Source: Corallococcus sp. EGB
GTDB lineage: Bacteria > Myxococcota > Myxococcia > Myxococcales > Myxococcaceae
Direction: 5' to 3'
NCBI RefSeq assembly: GCF_019968905.1
Contig: NZ_CP079946.1
Location: forward strand, 8,901,356 to 8,965,355
DNA length: 64,000 bases
Position 1 is the stretch's first letter. Each line of letters begins with the position of its first letter. The notes under the pieces are model-generated. The model ran no database searches. It worked only from the letters and a program-made list of their open reading frames with translations, and was not told where the DNA came from. A program made the translations under genes and the position numbers. Below are positions 35,519-44,337 of the stretch, piece after piece.

Positions 35519-36797
35519 GCGCGCGGAACGCCTTGCGGGCCGCGGCGAGCACGTGCGCCACCTCCGGCTCGCCGATGGCCAGCGATATGAATGCCGCCTC
35601 GAACTGGCTGGGCGGCAGGTACACGCCTTCTTCCAGCATCAGGTGGAAGAAGCGCCCGAACCTCGCCGTGTCCGCCTTCTTCGCGGACGCGTAGTCGAAC
35701 ACCGGCTCCGGCGTGAAGAACACGGTGATCATGCTGCCCACGCGGTTCACCGTCACGGGCACGCCCGCCGCCTTCGCCTCCGCGCGGAAGCCCTCCTCCA
35801 GGAGCAGGCCCAGGTGCTCCAGCCGCTGGTACGTCCCCGGCGCCGCCAGCGCCTTCACGCACGCCATGCCCGCCGCCACCGCCACCGGGTTCCCGGACAG
35901 CGTGCCGGACTGGTACACCGGCCCCTCGGGCGCCACCTTCGCCATGATGTCGCGCCGGCCGCCGTACGCGCCCAGCGGCATGCCGCCGCCCACCACCTTG
36001 GCCATGGTGGTCAGGTCCGGCTTCAGCCCGTACAGTTCCTGCGCGCCGCCGCGCGCCAGCCGGAAGCCCGTCATCACCTCGTCCAGCACGAAGAGCACGC
36101 CGTGCTTCTGGCAGAGCTTCTGCAGCCCCTCGAGGTAGCCGGGGCGCGGCACCAGCACGCCCATGTTTCCCACCACCGGCTCGATGATGGCGCAGGCGAT
36201 GTCCTTGCCCTTCTCGTGGAAGATGCGCTCCACGGCCTCCAGGTCGTTGAAGGGCGCGGTGAGCGTGAGCGACGCCAGCGCGGACGGCACGCCCGGCGAG
36301 TCCGGCAGGCCCAGCGTCTCCACACCGCTGCCCGCCTTCACGAGGAACGGGTCACCGGCGCCGTGGAAGCAGCCCTCGAACTTGAGGATGAAGTCGCGGC
36401 CGGTGAAGCCGCGGGCCACGCGGATGGCGGCCACCGTGGCCTCCGTGCCGCTGGACACCAGGCGCACCTTCTCCACGGCGGGCATCGTCGCGCAGATGAG
36501 CTCCGCGAACTCCACCTCCGAGGCCACCGGGGCACCGAAGGTGGTGCCGCGCCGCGCGGCCTCCACGATGGCCTCCAGGATGGGCGGGTACGCGTGGCCC
36601 AGGATGAGCGGGCCCCAGCTGCCCACCAGGTCCACGTAGCGGTTGCCGTCCACGTCGGTGAGCCACGCACCGGAGCCTTCCTTGAAGAAGACGGGGTCGC
36701 CTCCCACGCCGCGGAAGGCACGCACCGGAGAGTTCACGCCGCCCGGGATGCGCGCCTGCGCACGGGCGAAGAGGGCCTGGCTTTGAACGTGTTTCAT
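35502..36797 (-). CDS. hemL: Glutamate-1-semialdehyde 2,1-aminomutase
   Basis: The 431-residue protein matches the family length. It opens with ALFARAQARIPGGVNSPVRAF, contains the PLP-binding SSGTEATVAAIRVARG, the Asp in VLDEVMTGFR, and the Schiff-base Lys in TTMAKVVGGGMPLGAYGG. It converts glutamate-1-semialdehyde to 5-aminolevulinate in the C5 route of tetrapyrrole synthesis. The ATG at 36797 has a GGA site; an ATG at 36809 is also possible. The downstream Ser/Thr kinase overlaps its last 17 bases. Confidence 0.96.
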   Translation of the reverse strand: MKHVQSQALFARAQARIPGGVNSPVRAFRGVGGDPVFFKEGSGAWLTDVDGNRYVDLVGSWGPLILGHAYPPILEAIVEAARRGTTFGAPVASEVEFAELICATMPAVEKVRLVSSGTEATVAAIRVARGFTGRDFILKFEGCFHGAGDPFLVKAGSGVETLGLPDSPGVPSALASLTLTAPFNDLEAVERIFHEKGKDIACAIIEPVVGNMGVLVPRPGYLEGLQKLCQKHGVLFVLDEVMTGFRLARGGAQELYGLKPDLTTMAKVVGGGMPLGAYGGRRDIMAKVAPEGPVYQSGTLSGNPVAVAAGMACVKALAAPGTYQRLEHLGLLLEEGFRAEAKAAGVPVTVNRVGSMITVFFTPEPVFDYASAKKADTARFGRFFHLMLEEGVYLPPSQFEAAFISLAIGEPEVAHVLAAARKAFRALGDAR

Positions 36798-36934
36798 GGC
36801 GGGTTCCATAACACGCGCTCCGCCGGGCCTCGCCGCCACTCTTCGGATGCCTGGCCGCTATCGGCCCCCACGACGTCCAGGCCCTCGGGGCACGACCAGG
36901 CATGGGGCCTCCTCTCCAATTTTCACCAGGGACA

Positions 36935-37027
36935 GATTTTCACTCTTGAGTGAATATGCCCCTCAAATGAAAATCCAACGTCCAAGGCACTGGATTTCCT
37001 GAACCCCCATGAGCTGCCCCGAGTGAA
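36935..37027 (+). promoter_or_regulatory. Nested palindromes upstream of the AbiEi-like antitoxin gene
   Basis: TTCACTC-TT-GAGTGAA (36939-36954) is a perfect palindrome. It lies inside a larger dyad, GATTTTCA (36935-36942) and TGAAAATC (36968-36975). Another half site, GAGTGAA, lies at 37021-37027, just before the start codon. AbiEi proteins autorepress by binding inverted repeats in their promoter, so this is the likely operator. The segment is AT-richer than its surroundings. Confidence 0.6.
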
Positions 37028-37029
37028 AG

Positions 37030-38058
37030 ATGTCCGCCATCCTCCATCTTCCTCCCAGGCTGATGTCCTGGCTGCCATCGCGCTCCTGGCTCCAGGTGCG
37101 CGCCGCGGCGCGGCCGTGTCTCGAATGGGAGGGCCGCGAAGTGGCGACATTCACCCTGCTGGAGGCCGGCTCCGGCCTCCGTGTGGACCAGCTGCCGCTG
37201 CTGCTCGGGACGCACCGTCCCGCGACGGCACGACGGTCCCGGGGCCTCCCCTTCGTCGTCTGCCCCTGGCTCAAGAAGGACGTGCGCGACGCGCTGGAGG
37301 CGCAAGGAGTCGGCTATCTGGACTCGCGTGGCCATCTCCACCTGCATGCCCGGGGAGTGCTCCTCCACGTCGAGGAGGAGCGCACCGCCTCGCGCGAGAA
37401 GCCCCCGGGCACCGCGACCCTCGGTGTTCATGGCGTCCGGGCCGTGCAGGTGCTCCTCCAGGAGGACCAGCCGCTCTCTGTTTCCCGGTTCGCGGAGAAG
37501 GCCTCGGTGTCACTGGGGCAGGCCCACAAGCTCCTGACCTGGCTCGAACAACTGGAACTGGTCCGCGCGGAGGGCCGGGGTCCCGCGAAGCGACGCACCG
37601 TCCGGGACCGGAGCGGACTGCTCGACTGGCTCGAGCGGCAGGCTCCCGCGACGCGCAGGGAGCGCTTCCTGCACGTGGCCCTCTATGCGCGGCGTCCCGA
37701 GGAGCTGTGGCAGCAGACCAGCATGCGGCTCGGCAAGGCAGGCATTGCCCATGCATTCACGGGGTCCGCCGCGGTCAGCATGTTCGGCGTCGGGCCCACC
37801 AGCGTCCCCGTGTCGCGCATTCGCATCTCCCCGGAGGTGCCCCTGGCCCAGGCGGCGAAGCACCTGGATGCGGAAGTGACGGAGCGCGGAGCGAACCTCA
37901 TGTTGATCCATGACACGGGCAAGGTCGGCAGCTGGGCATCCACGTCCCGGGATGGTGTCCTGCTGGCGCCGCCCGTGCGCATCTATCTGGACGTCCGCTC
38001 GGAGCGCCGGGGCGAGGACCTCGCGCGGCACTTCCGCGAGGAGGTCCTTGGGTACTGA
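37030..38058 (+). CDS. AbiEi-family antitoxin-like regulator (type IV toxin-antitoxin)
   Basis: The 342-residue protein has the layout of long AbiEi (COG5340) antitoxins. Residues 75-120 include LKKDVRDALEAQGVGYLDSRG. A winged helix near 130-175 follows (VQVLLQEDQPLSVSRFAEKA and LGQAHKLLTWLEQLELV). The C-terminal domain has HAFTGSAAVSMFG and PPVRIYLDVRSERRGEDLAR, ending FREEVLGY, which is strongly typical. In known systems the antitoxin represses its promoter and neutralises the nucleotidyltransferase toxin AbiEii. Here the toxin gene just downstream is truncated. The start codon has a weak ribosome site; an ATG at 37063 is an alternative. Confidence 0.75.
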   Translation: MSAILHLPPRLMSWLPSRSWLQVRAAARPCLEWEGREVATFTLLEAGSGLRVDQLPLLLGTHRPATARRSRGLPFVVCPWLKKDVRDALEAQGVGYLDSRGHLHLHARGVLLHVEEERTASREKPPGTATLGVHGVRAVQVLLQEDQPLSVSRFAEKASVSLGQAHKLLTWLEQLELVRAEGRGPAKRRTVRDRSGLLDWLERQAPATRRERFLHVALYARRPEELWQQTSMRLGKAGIAHAFTGSAAVSMFGVGPTSVPVSRIRISPEVPLAQAAKHLDAEVTERGANLMLIHDTGKVGSWASTSRDGVLLAPPVRIYLDVRSERRGEDLARHFREEVLGY

Positions 38059-38478
38059 AGGCGGACACCTGGCTTCGTCGAGAAAGAGGTCGTCGTCGAG
38101 CTTCCTGGAGGCGGCGGCCGCACGCGCCAACGGCTGAGGGTCGCAGGCCCTGCCGCCTACCTCGCCGCGAAGGTGGATGCGCTGCGGAACCGCCCCAAGA
38201 ACAAGGATGCCTACGACATCGTCTGGATGGTCGAGTCCTGGCCCGGAGGACAGGCTGGACTCGCTCCCGTCATCCGGGAGAGCCCCATCCACGCGGATCC
38301 GCTGTTCCAGCAGGCCCTCGTCGCCCTGGCCCAGGAATTCGCCGACCTCGACGCGGCGGGCGCGCGGAAGTACGCCCGCTTCATGTCGGCGCCAGGTGTC
38401 GGCCTGGATCAATCCGCCCGGCGCGCGAGCAGCGCGGTGAAGCTGCTGCTGGCGGAGCTCGCGGCGCGGCGGTTATAG
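38059..38478 (+). pseudogene. 5'-truncated AbiEii-like nucleotidyltransferase toxin
   Basis: Directly after the antitoxin stop, the same frame stays open for 139 codons: FVEKEVVVELPGG, LRVAGPAAYLAAKVDALRNR, NKDAYDIVWMVESWPGG, then a helical tail. The AAYLxxKxxALxxRxKxKDxYDxxW pattern is the C-terminal part of AbiEii/AbiGii-type nucleotidyltransferases. The N-terminal half with the catalytic G-S/GG and D-x-D motifs is absent, so a deletion probably removed it. A GTG at 38173 could start a short peptide, but no ribosome site supports it. Confidence 0.65.
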
Positions 38479-38485
38479 CCAGCGC

Positions 38486-38872
38486 ATGCGCATCCTCCAC
38501 ACCATGCTCCGTGTCGGCGACCTGGAGAAGTCGCTCGACTTCTACACCCGCGTGCTCGGCATGACGCTCCTGCGCCGCCAGGACTACCCGGACGGTCGGT
38601 TCACCCTCGCCTTCGTGGGCTACGGCCCCGAGGACACCCACCCCGCCCTGGAGCTCACCCACAACTGGGACACGGCGAAGTACGAGCTGGGCAATGCCTA
38701 TGGCCACATCGCCCTGGGCGTCACCGACATCCACGCCACCGCCAATGCCATCCGTCAGGCCGGCGGCAGGGTCGTCCGCGAGCCCGGCCCCATGAAGCAC
38801 GGCACCACCGTCATCGCCTTCGTCGAGGACCCGGACGGCTACAAGGTGGAGCTCATCCAGCAGAAGCCCTGA
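38486..38872 (+). CDS. gloA: Lactoylglutathione lyase (glyoxalase I)
   Basis: The 128-residue protein is a near-canonical Glo[21 protein letters not shown] at the start, metal ligands His5 in ILHTML, Glu in ALELTHNWD, His in YGHIALGV and Glu in YKVELIQ, and [18 protein letters not shown]. It isomerises the methylglyoxal-glutathione hemithioacetal to lactoylglutathione. It starts 7 bp after the truncated toxin remnant, so its original promoter may have been changed by that deletion. Confidence 0.95.
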   Translation: MRILHTMLRVGDLEKSLDFYTRVLGMTLLRRQDYPDGRFTLAFVGYGPEDTHPALELTHNWDTAKYELGNAYGHIALGVTDIHATANAIRQAGGRVVREPGPMKHGTTVIAFVEDPDGYKVELIQQKP

Positions 38873-39067
38873 CCCACCCCGAGGGGCCCCCAGCAGCCGG
38901 GGCGCCCATCCCGGAGACCGGCGGCACGGGCAGGCAGGCGGACTCGACTTTCCGCGAGATGTTTCGCGCCTTCCGCTCGCCGCGCCCGTGGCGGAGGTGT
39001 AGAGAGGCCCGCGCGCGCTGCAGCGAGGCGCGCACCCTCCCCCTCTTCTTCTTCCGAGGCCGTCGTC

Positions 39068-40396
39068 ATGGTGGAGAGTCCCCAGACCCAGAACGCGCTA
39101 TCCCCCGACGAGCTCCACGAGGCCTGGGCAGTGCTGTCCGCGGACGAGCGCCTGGAGGGATTCCGCCTGCTGCCCGCGGCGGTGGCGGACGACTTCTTCC
39201 TCGGCCTCACCGCGCGCGAACAGGGCGAGCTCATCCTCAGCCTCCCCCAGGGCGAGCGCCGCACCTGGGTCCGCCTGCTCCCCCCGGACGACCTGGCCGA
39301 CCTGGTCCAGGCCGTGGAGCCGGAGCAGGTGGACGCCATCCTGTCGCAGCTGGATGACGCCAGCCGCCGCGAGGTGAACGTCCTGCTGGCGTACTCGGAG
39401 GACGACGCGGGCGGTCTGATGAACCCTCGCTTCGCCCGCGTGCGCCCGGACATGAGCATCGACGAGGCCATCGGGTACCTGCGCAAGCAGGCGCGTGAGA
39501 AGGTGGAGACCGTCTATTACGCCTACGTGCTGGACGCCGAGCAGCGGCTCCAGGGCGTGCTGTCCCTGCGCCAGCTCTTCCAGGCCGCGCCGGACAAGCG
39601 CGTGGCGGACGTGATGATTCGCGAGGTCATCACCGTCGCGGAGAACACGGACCAGGAGGCGGTGAGCCGCACCTTCTCCGAGCACAGCTTCATGGCCATG
39701 CCCGTGGTGGACGAGCAGCGGCGCATGAAGGGCATCGTCACGGTGGACGACATCGTGGACGTCGTCCAGGAAGAGGCCACGGAGGACATCCAGAAGGTCG
39801 GCGGCATGGAGGCCCTGGACGCGCCCTACTTCGACGTGGGCTTCATGGCCATGCTCAAGAAGCGCGCCGGCTGGCTGATGGTGCTCTTCCTGGGGGAGAT
39901 GCTCACCGCCACGGCCATGGGCTACTTCGAGCACGAGATTGCCCGCGCCGTCGTGCTGAGCCTCTTCATCCCGCTCATCATCAGCTCCGGCGGCAACTCC
40001 GGCAGCCAGGCCACCACGCTCATCATCCGGTCGCTGGCGCTGTCGGAGATGCGGCTGAAGGACTGGTGGCGCGTGGCCCGGCGGGAGCTGATCACGGGCC
40101 TGGCGCTGGGCGCGGTGCTGGGCCTGGTGGGCTTCACGCGCGTGATGGTGTGGCAGGGCCTGTTCCACAGCTATGGCGAGCACGCGCTCCTCATTGGCCT
40201 GACGGTGGGCGCGTCGCTGGTGGGCGTGGTGACGTTCGGCACGCTGTCCGGTTCCATGCTGCCGTTCATCCTCCGGCGCGTGGGCTTCGACCCCGCGAGC
40301 GCGTCCGCGCCCTTCGTGGCCACGCTGGTGGACGTGTCCGGACTCGTCATCTACTTCACGGCCGCGAGCCTCATCCTGCGCGGCACCCTCCTGTAG
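39068..40396 (+). CDS. mgtE: Magnesium transporter MgtE
   Basis: The 442 residues show the complete family order: a helical N domain (LSPDELHEAWAVLS to EDDAGGLMNPRFARV), two CBS domains (about 135-255, ending GIVTVDDIVDVVQEEA), a plug helix and five membrane helices (from WLMVLFLGEMLTATAMGYF). The pore motif IISSGGNSGSQATTLIIR is present. The ADVMIREVITV and MAMPVVDEQ segments belong to the Mg-sensing CBS pair. It stands alone behind a 195-bp gap; I see no M-box-like RNA there. Confidence 0.96.
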   Translation: MVESPQTQNALSPDELHEAWAVLSADERLEGFRLLPAAVADDFFLGLTAREQGELILSLPQGERRTWVRLLPPDDLADLVQAVEPEQVDAILSQLDDASRREVNVLLAYSEDDAGGLMNPRFARVRPDMSIDEAIGYLRKQAREKVETVYYAYVLDAEQRLQGVLSLRQLFQAAPDKRVADVMIREVITVAENTDQEAVSRTFSEHSFMAMPVVDEQRRMKGIVTVDDIVDVVQEEATEDIQKVGGMEALDAPYFDVGFMAMLKKRAGWLMVLFLGEMLTATAMGYFEHEIARAVVLSLFIPLIISSGGNSGSQATTLIIRSLALSEMRLKDWWRVARRELITGLALGAVLGLVGFTRVMVWQGLFHSYGEHALLIGLTVGASLVGVVTFGTLSGSMLPFILRRVGFDPASASAPFVATLVDVSGLVIYFTAASLILRGTLL

Positions 40397-40416
40397 TCGG
40401 CGAGGCTGGGGCTCCC

Positions 40417-41295
40417 ATGATTCCCACCACCCGCCAGCGCACGCTCACCCTCGCCGCCCCCGAAGCCCCGCACATCTGCGCCGCCAGCGGCCTGGTGCGC
40501 GCGGGAGACTGGCTCTACGTCGTCGCGGACGACGCGCTCCACCTGGCCGTGTTCCCGGTGACGGGAGACGCGCCGGGCCACACCGTGCGCCTCTCCCCGG
40601 ACGGGCCCGCGGCGAGGTGGGCGCTGTGCCGGCTGGGCCCTTCCGCGTCCTTCGCGCACGGGGCGCTCCTGGCCCTGCCCTCGGGGGCCACGCCCGCCCT
40701 GCGCCGGGCGCTGGTGCTGCCCTTGAGCGCGGACGGGACGCTCGCGGGCGAGCCGCGCGCGGTGGACTGCGCGTCGCTCTATGTGCAGTTGGAGCGCGAA
40801 CTGGCGGCGCTCGACGTGGAGGGCGCGGCGGTGGCGGGCAAGCGGCTGCGGCTGCTCAACCGGGGCAACGGCGCGGGCGGCGTGGACGCGCTGGTGGACC
40901 TGGACCTGGACCGGGTGCTGGGCAGCCTGGACGCGGGCGTGCTGGGACCGGAGGCCGTGCGCACCGTGCGCCGGTGGGAGCTGGGCGAGGCCCATGGCGT
41001 CCGGCTGTCCTTCACGGACGCAGCGCCGCTGCCGGACGGGCGCGTGGTGTTCACCGCCACGGCGGAGGCGACTCGCGACCGCGTGGCGACCGGGCCGGTC
41101 ACGGGCTCGGCGGTGGGCGTGCTCGCGCCGGACGGCACGCCCGTGTACCTGGACGCGGTGGACGCGCCCGTGAAGCTGACAGGCGTGGACGCGCGCGTGG
41201 AGAAGGGCCGCGTCCACGTGCTGCTGGTGGCGGACGCGGGCGACCCGTCGGTGCCCGCGCCGCTCCTCGATGCCGCGCTGCCCGTGCCGGGCTGA
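40417..41295 (+). CDS. Hypothetical protein, possibly beta-propeller (DUF6929-like)
   Basis: The ATG at 40417 gives 292 residues with no signal peptide. The sequence alternates short strands and turns with repeating motifs such as GDWLYVVADDALHLAVFPV, GVDALVDLDLDRVLG, LPDGRVVFTATAEATRD and DARVEKGRVHVLLVADAGDP. That pattern suggests a six-bladed propeller like the DUF6929/SdiA-regulated group; this is inference. It starts 20 bp after mgtE and may be cotranscribed. Its stop abuts the convergent SDR gene within the palindrome TGATCA. Confidence 0.7.
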   Translation: MIPTTRQRTLTLAAPEAPHICAASGLVRAGDWLYVVADDALHLAVFPVTGDAPGHTVRLSPDGPAARWALCRLGPSASFAHGALLALPSGATPALRRALVLPLSADGTLAGEPRAVDCASLYVQLERELAALDVEGAAVAGKRLRLLNRGNGAGGVDALVDLDLDRVLGSLDAGVLGPEAVRTVRRWELGEAHGVRLSFTDAAPLPDGRVVFTATAEATRDRVATGPVTGSAVGVLAPDGTPVYLDAVDAPVKLTGVDARVEKGRVHVLLVADAGDPSVPAPLLDAALPVPG

Positions 41296-42045
41296 TCAGC
41301 CGCCGCGCTTCACCGGCAGCGGTCCGAAGGCCTGCACCACCGGCATCATGGAGATGACGTTGATGTTCACGTGCGCGGGGCGCGTGGCCACCCAGTACGC
41401 CGTGTCCGCGACGTCCTCGGGCGTGAGCGGCTGGGTGTTGTCGTAGAGCGCGGCGGCCTTCGCGCCGTCGCCGCGGAAGCGCACGTTGGAGAACTCCGTG
41501 CCGCCCAGGAGCCCCGGCTGGATGTCGGTGACGCGCAGGGCGGTGCCGTGCAGGTCCGCGCGCAGGTTGAGCGTGAACTGATGCACGAACGCCTTCGTCG
41601 CGCCGTACACGTTGCCGCCCGGATAGGGGAACTCGCCCGCGATGGAGCCGATGTTGATGACGTGGCCCCGGTTGCGCGCCACCATGCCCGTGAGCGCTTC
41701 CCGCGTGCAGTACAGGAGGCCCTTCACGTTGGTGTCCACCACCACGTCCCAGTCCTCCAGCCGCGCCGTCTGCGCGGGCTCCAGCCCCAACGCGAGCCCC
41801 GCGTTGTTCACCAGCACGTCCACCTGCGCGAAGTCCGCGGGCAGCGCGGCGAACGCCGCCTTCACCGCCGCCTTGTCCGTCACGTCCAGCGTCACCGGCA
41901 GCAGCCGTTCGCCCAGCTCCGCCTTCAGCGCCTCCAGCCGGTCGCTCCGCCGTCCGGCGGCGATGACGCGCGCGCCCTCCTTCACGAAGCGGCGCGCGAT
42001 GGCCTGCCCGATGCCCGCCGTGGCCCCTGTCACCAGCACGTTCAT
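41296..42045 (-). CDS. SDR-family oxidoreductase (YdfG-like)
   Basis: The ATG at 42045 (GGGAGG site) gives 249 residues. Motifs: TGATAGIGQAIARRF (cofactor glycines), AAGRRSDRLEAL (Arg after the second strand suggests NADP), VNNAGLALG, and the catalytic set NIGSIAGEFPYPGGNVYGATKAF (Ser, Tyr, Lys). The overall pattern with LEDWDVVVDTNVKGLL and IQPGLLGGTEFSNVRF matches YdfG-type 3-hydroxy acid/serine dehydrogenases. The substrate is inferred from the family only. Confidence 0.9.
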   Translation of the reverse strand: MNVLVTGATAGIGQAIARRFVKEGARVIAAGRRSDRLEALKAELGERLLPVTLDVTDKAAVKAAFAALPADFAQVDVLVNNAGLALGLEPAQTARLEDWDVVVDTNVKGLLYCTREALTGMVARNRGHVINIGSIAGEFPYPGGNVYGATKAFVHQFTLNLRADLHGTALRVTDIQPGLLGGTEFSNVRFRGDGAKAAALYDNTQPLTPEDVADTAYWVATRPAHVNINVISMMPVVQAFGPLPVKRGG

Positions 42046-42163
42046 GTGAATGCCTCCCACGCGAGAAGGGCCCACGCCCCGTCAGGGCACGGCCCGGCCG
42101 TTACATGGCACGCGGGAGGGGTGGGCGCACGCGAATGCGCCCGCGCAGGCGTCCGGCGATGCG

Positions 42164-43084
42164 TCAGTCGCCGCGGTCGCGGGCGGCCTCCTCGGCGCTG
42201 CCGCCCATGGCCTCCACGGAGGTGCGCGCCTGCTTGCTGCGGTCGAACGCCACCTCCTTCTGGCCAATGCCCTCCACCGTGAGGTTGGCCAGGCGGCGGC
42301 GCGCCCGCGCGATGGCGTCCTGCACGAGCGTCGGGTCGGGGTGCGTCTTCAGGCACTCCACCCACGTCTCGATGGCCTTCTCGTTGTCACCCGCGTCCGC
42401 GCGCAGCTTGCCCATCTCGAAGAGGGCGTACGGCGCCAGCTCCGAGTCCGGGAAGCGCGTGCGCAGGTCCGCGTAGGTGCGCAGCGCCTCCTGCCGCTTG
42501 CCCTCCACCATGGCCAGGGCCTGCGCCTGGAGGAAGAGCGCGTCATCCACGTAGGGGCTGGTGGCGAAGCGCTCCGGCAGCTTCTTCGCCTCCAGCTCGC
42601 ACTGCGGATAGTCCTGGAGCTCGAAGTACGTCTTGGCCACCTGGTACTGCAGCTCCGCGCTCTGCGGCGGGTTGCGGTGCAGCGCGGCGGTGAGCTGATC
42701 AATGGAGCCGCGCAGGTCGCGGTAGTGCACCCGCAGGAGCTCCGCCAGGATGATGCGCGCGTCCAGCGCCTCCGGCGACTCCGGGCACTGCTGGATGAGC
42801 TGGCGGTAGACGCTCACCGCCTCCTTCACCTTGCGCTGCTCCAGCCAGTACACGTCCGCCGCGCCCTTGAGCGCCCGGGCGCGCATCACCAGCGCCTCCG
42901 GGGAGTCGTCGCGCAGGAGCATCTCGTAGGCCTTGCGGTACTCCACCAGCGCTTCGTCCGGACGCTTCTCGAAGATGGCGTCGCGGGCGCGCTGCATGTG
43001 GTCCACCGGCTTGTCGCGGCACCCGGTGACGGCGAGCGCCCCCACCGCGAGCACGCAGGCCCAACGCGACCAGCGCCGCGTCAT
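42164..43084 (-). CDS. TPR-containing lipoprotein
   Basis: The ATG at 43084 gives 306 residues with a lipobox (LAVTGC, Cys22). At least five TPR-like helix pairs follow: AIFEKRPDEALVEYRKAYE, VKEAVSVYRQLIQQCP, AELQYQVAKTYFELQDYPQ, ALRTYADLRTRFPDSELAPY and EKAIETWVECLKTHPD. This resembles BamD/YbgF-type outer-membrane scaffolds. The C-terminal 50 residues are charged and unstructured. Its ATG overlaps the stop of the upstream small lipoprotein (ATGA), so they are co-translated. Confidence 0.83.
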   Translation of the reverse strand: MTRRWSRWACVLAVGALAVTGCRDKPVDHMQRARDAIFEKRPDEALVEYRKAYEMLLRDDSPEALVMRARALKGAADVYWLEQRKVKEAVSVYRQLIQQCPESPEALDARIILAELLRVHYRDLRGSIDQLTAALHRNPPQSAELQYQVAKTYFELQDYPQCELEAKKLPERFATSPYVDDALFLQAQALAMVEGKRQEALRTYADLRTRFPDSELAPYALFEMGKLRADAGDNEKAIETWVECLKTHPDPTLVQDAIARARRRLANLTVEGIGQKEVAFDRSKQARTSVEAMGGSAEEAARDRGD

Positions 43085-43371
43085 TGGCAGGACTCCGGGA
43101 TGAGGCGCACGCAGCGCGTCTCGTCGCAGCGCACGCACTCGCGCTCGGAGGAGACGTCCGTCACGCAGATGGAGACGCGCGACGGCCTGGGGCAGTCCTC
43201 GGCCGTCACGCAACGGAAGAGGCCCCCGTCGGTCCGGGTGATGTCCACCGGCGTCGAGCCGCAGTTCTCCAGGTTGTTGCACCCCAGGAGCCCCGCCGCC
43301 ACGACCGCCACTGCTGTCACCAAGGCGCGTTGCACGGCCCGGGTTCTAGCCAACTTCCGCCCTCCGGTCAC
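43081..43371 (-). CDS. Small Cys-rich lipoprotein
   Basis: The 96-residue product (GTG start, uncertain) has a lipoprotein signal with LLGC and then eight further Cys: NCGS, RCVTAEDC, ICVTD and CVRCDETRCVRL, ESC. The paired CxxC pattern suggests disulphides or a metal site. No family is recognised. Its stop overlaps the start of the TPR lipoprotein, which suggests the two act together at the envelope. Confidence 0.7.
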   Translation of the reverse strand: MTGGRKLARTRAVQRALVTAVAVVAAGLLGCNNLENCGSTPVDITRTDGGLFRCVTAEDCPRPSRVSICVTDVSSERECVRCDETRCVRLIPESCQ

Positions 43372-43500
43372 GAACCGTGCGCCCGCCTGCCCGCCCGTCC
43401 TGAAGCATGCTTCTCCCGGAAAGCGAGTGCTCGCGCTTCGCGCGCCGTGCTAGCCCTGTCGCGTCGCACCCACCCTCTTTCAGCCCAGGAGTCCGGAACC

Positions 43501-44334
43501 ATGAGCCTTCCCTCTCGTCCACGCGCGGTGGTGACGGGCGCCGGCAGCGGCCTTGGCCGTGCGCTGTGTGAAGCCCTGGCGGCCCGCCAGGCGCGGGTCA
43601 TGGTGTCGGACATGAACGCGGCCAGCGCGGAGGAGACCGCCCGCCGCGTCACGGAAGCGGGCGGCGAGGCGCGCGTGTTCCCGTGCGACGTGACGGACCC
43701 GGACGCGGTGGAGGCGCTGGCGCGCGCCACGGACGAAGCGTTTGGCGGCGTGGACCTGGTGGTGAACAACGCGGGCGTCGCCACCGGCGGCGCGGTGGGC
43801 ACGCTGCCCCTGTCCGAGTGGAAGCGCGTGCTGGACGTGAACCTGTGGGGCGTCATCCACGGCTGCCACGCGTTCGTGCCGCGCCTGAAGAAGCAGGGCT
43901 CCGGGCACGTGCTCAACATCGCGTCCGCGGCGGGGCTCGTCTACGCGCCGAACCTGGCGGCGTACAACACGTCCAAGGCCGCGGTCGTCGCGCTGTCGGA
44001 GACGCTCTACGCGGAGCTGCACCCGCTGGGGCTGGGCGTCACCGTGGCGTGCCCCACTTTCTTCCGCACGAACATCGCCGCCGCGGCGGCGCCCTACTCG
44101 GACGCGGAGACGCGCCGCCTGAGCACGAAGCTGGTGGACCAGTCGAAGATTGGACCGGAGTGGGTCGCCGAGCGGCTGCTCAAGGCGGTGGACCGGGGCG
44201 CGCCGCACGTGCTGCCCATGGCGGACGCGCGTTGGTTCTGGCGCCTGCGCCGGCTGGCGCCCGGGCTGTTCCTCCGGGGCGTCATCGCGGTGGAGAAGCG
44301 CGTGCGCCAGCGCTCCGCGCGCGTCCCCGGCTGA
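43501..44334 (+). CDS. SDR-family oxidoreductase
   Basis: The ATG at 43501 with an AGGAG site gives 277 residues. Motifs: TGAGSGLGRALCEAL, Asp after the second strand (VMVSDMNAASAEE, suggesting NAD), VNNAGVATGG, and NIASAAGLVYAPNLAAYNTSKAAV (Ser, Tyr, Lys). The C-terminal extension (WRLRRLAPGLFLRGVIAVEKRV) is a hydrophobic-basic helix that may associate with membranes. Acetoin-dehydrogenase-like and steroid-type SDRs share this form; the substrate is unknown. It is convergent with a lipoprotein gene, 3 bp apart. Confidence 0.9.
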   Translation: MSLPSRPRAVVTGAGSGLGRALCEALAARQARVMVSDMNAASAEETARRVTEAGGEARVFPCDVTDPDAVEALARATDEAFGGVDLVVNNAGVATGGAVGTLPLSEWKRVLDVNLWGVIHGCHAFVPRLKKQGSGHVLNIASAAGLVYAPNLAAYNTSKAAVVALSETLYAELHPLGLGVTVACPTFFRTNIAAAAAPYSDAETRRLSTKLVDQSKIGPEWVAERLLKAVDRGAPHVLPMADARWFWRLRRLAPGLFLRGVIAVEKRVRQRSARVPG

Positions 44335-44337
44335 ACG

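Noticed and set aside
38873-39067. A possible magnesium riboswitch before mgtE
   Set aside because: The 195-bp gap has no recognisable M-box core or terminator-like stem with a U-tract.
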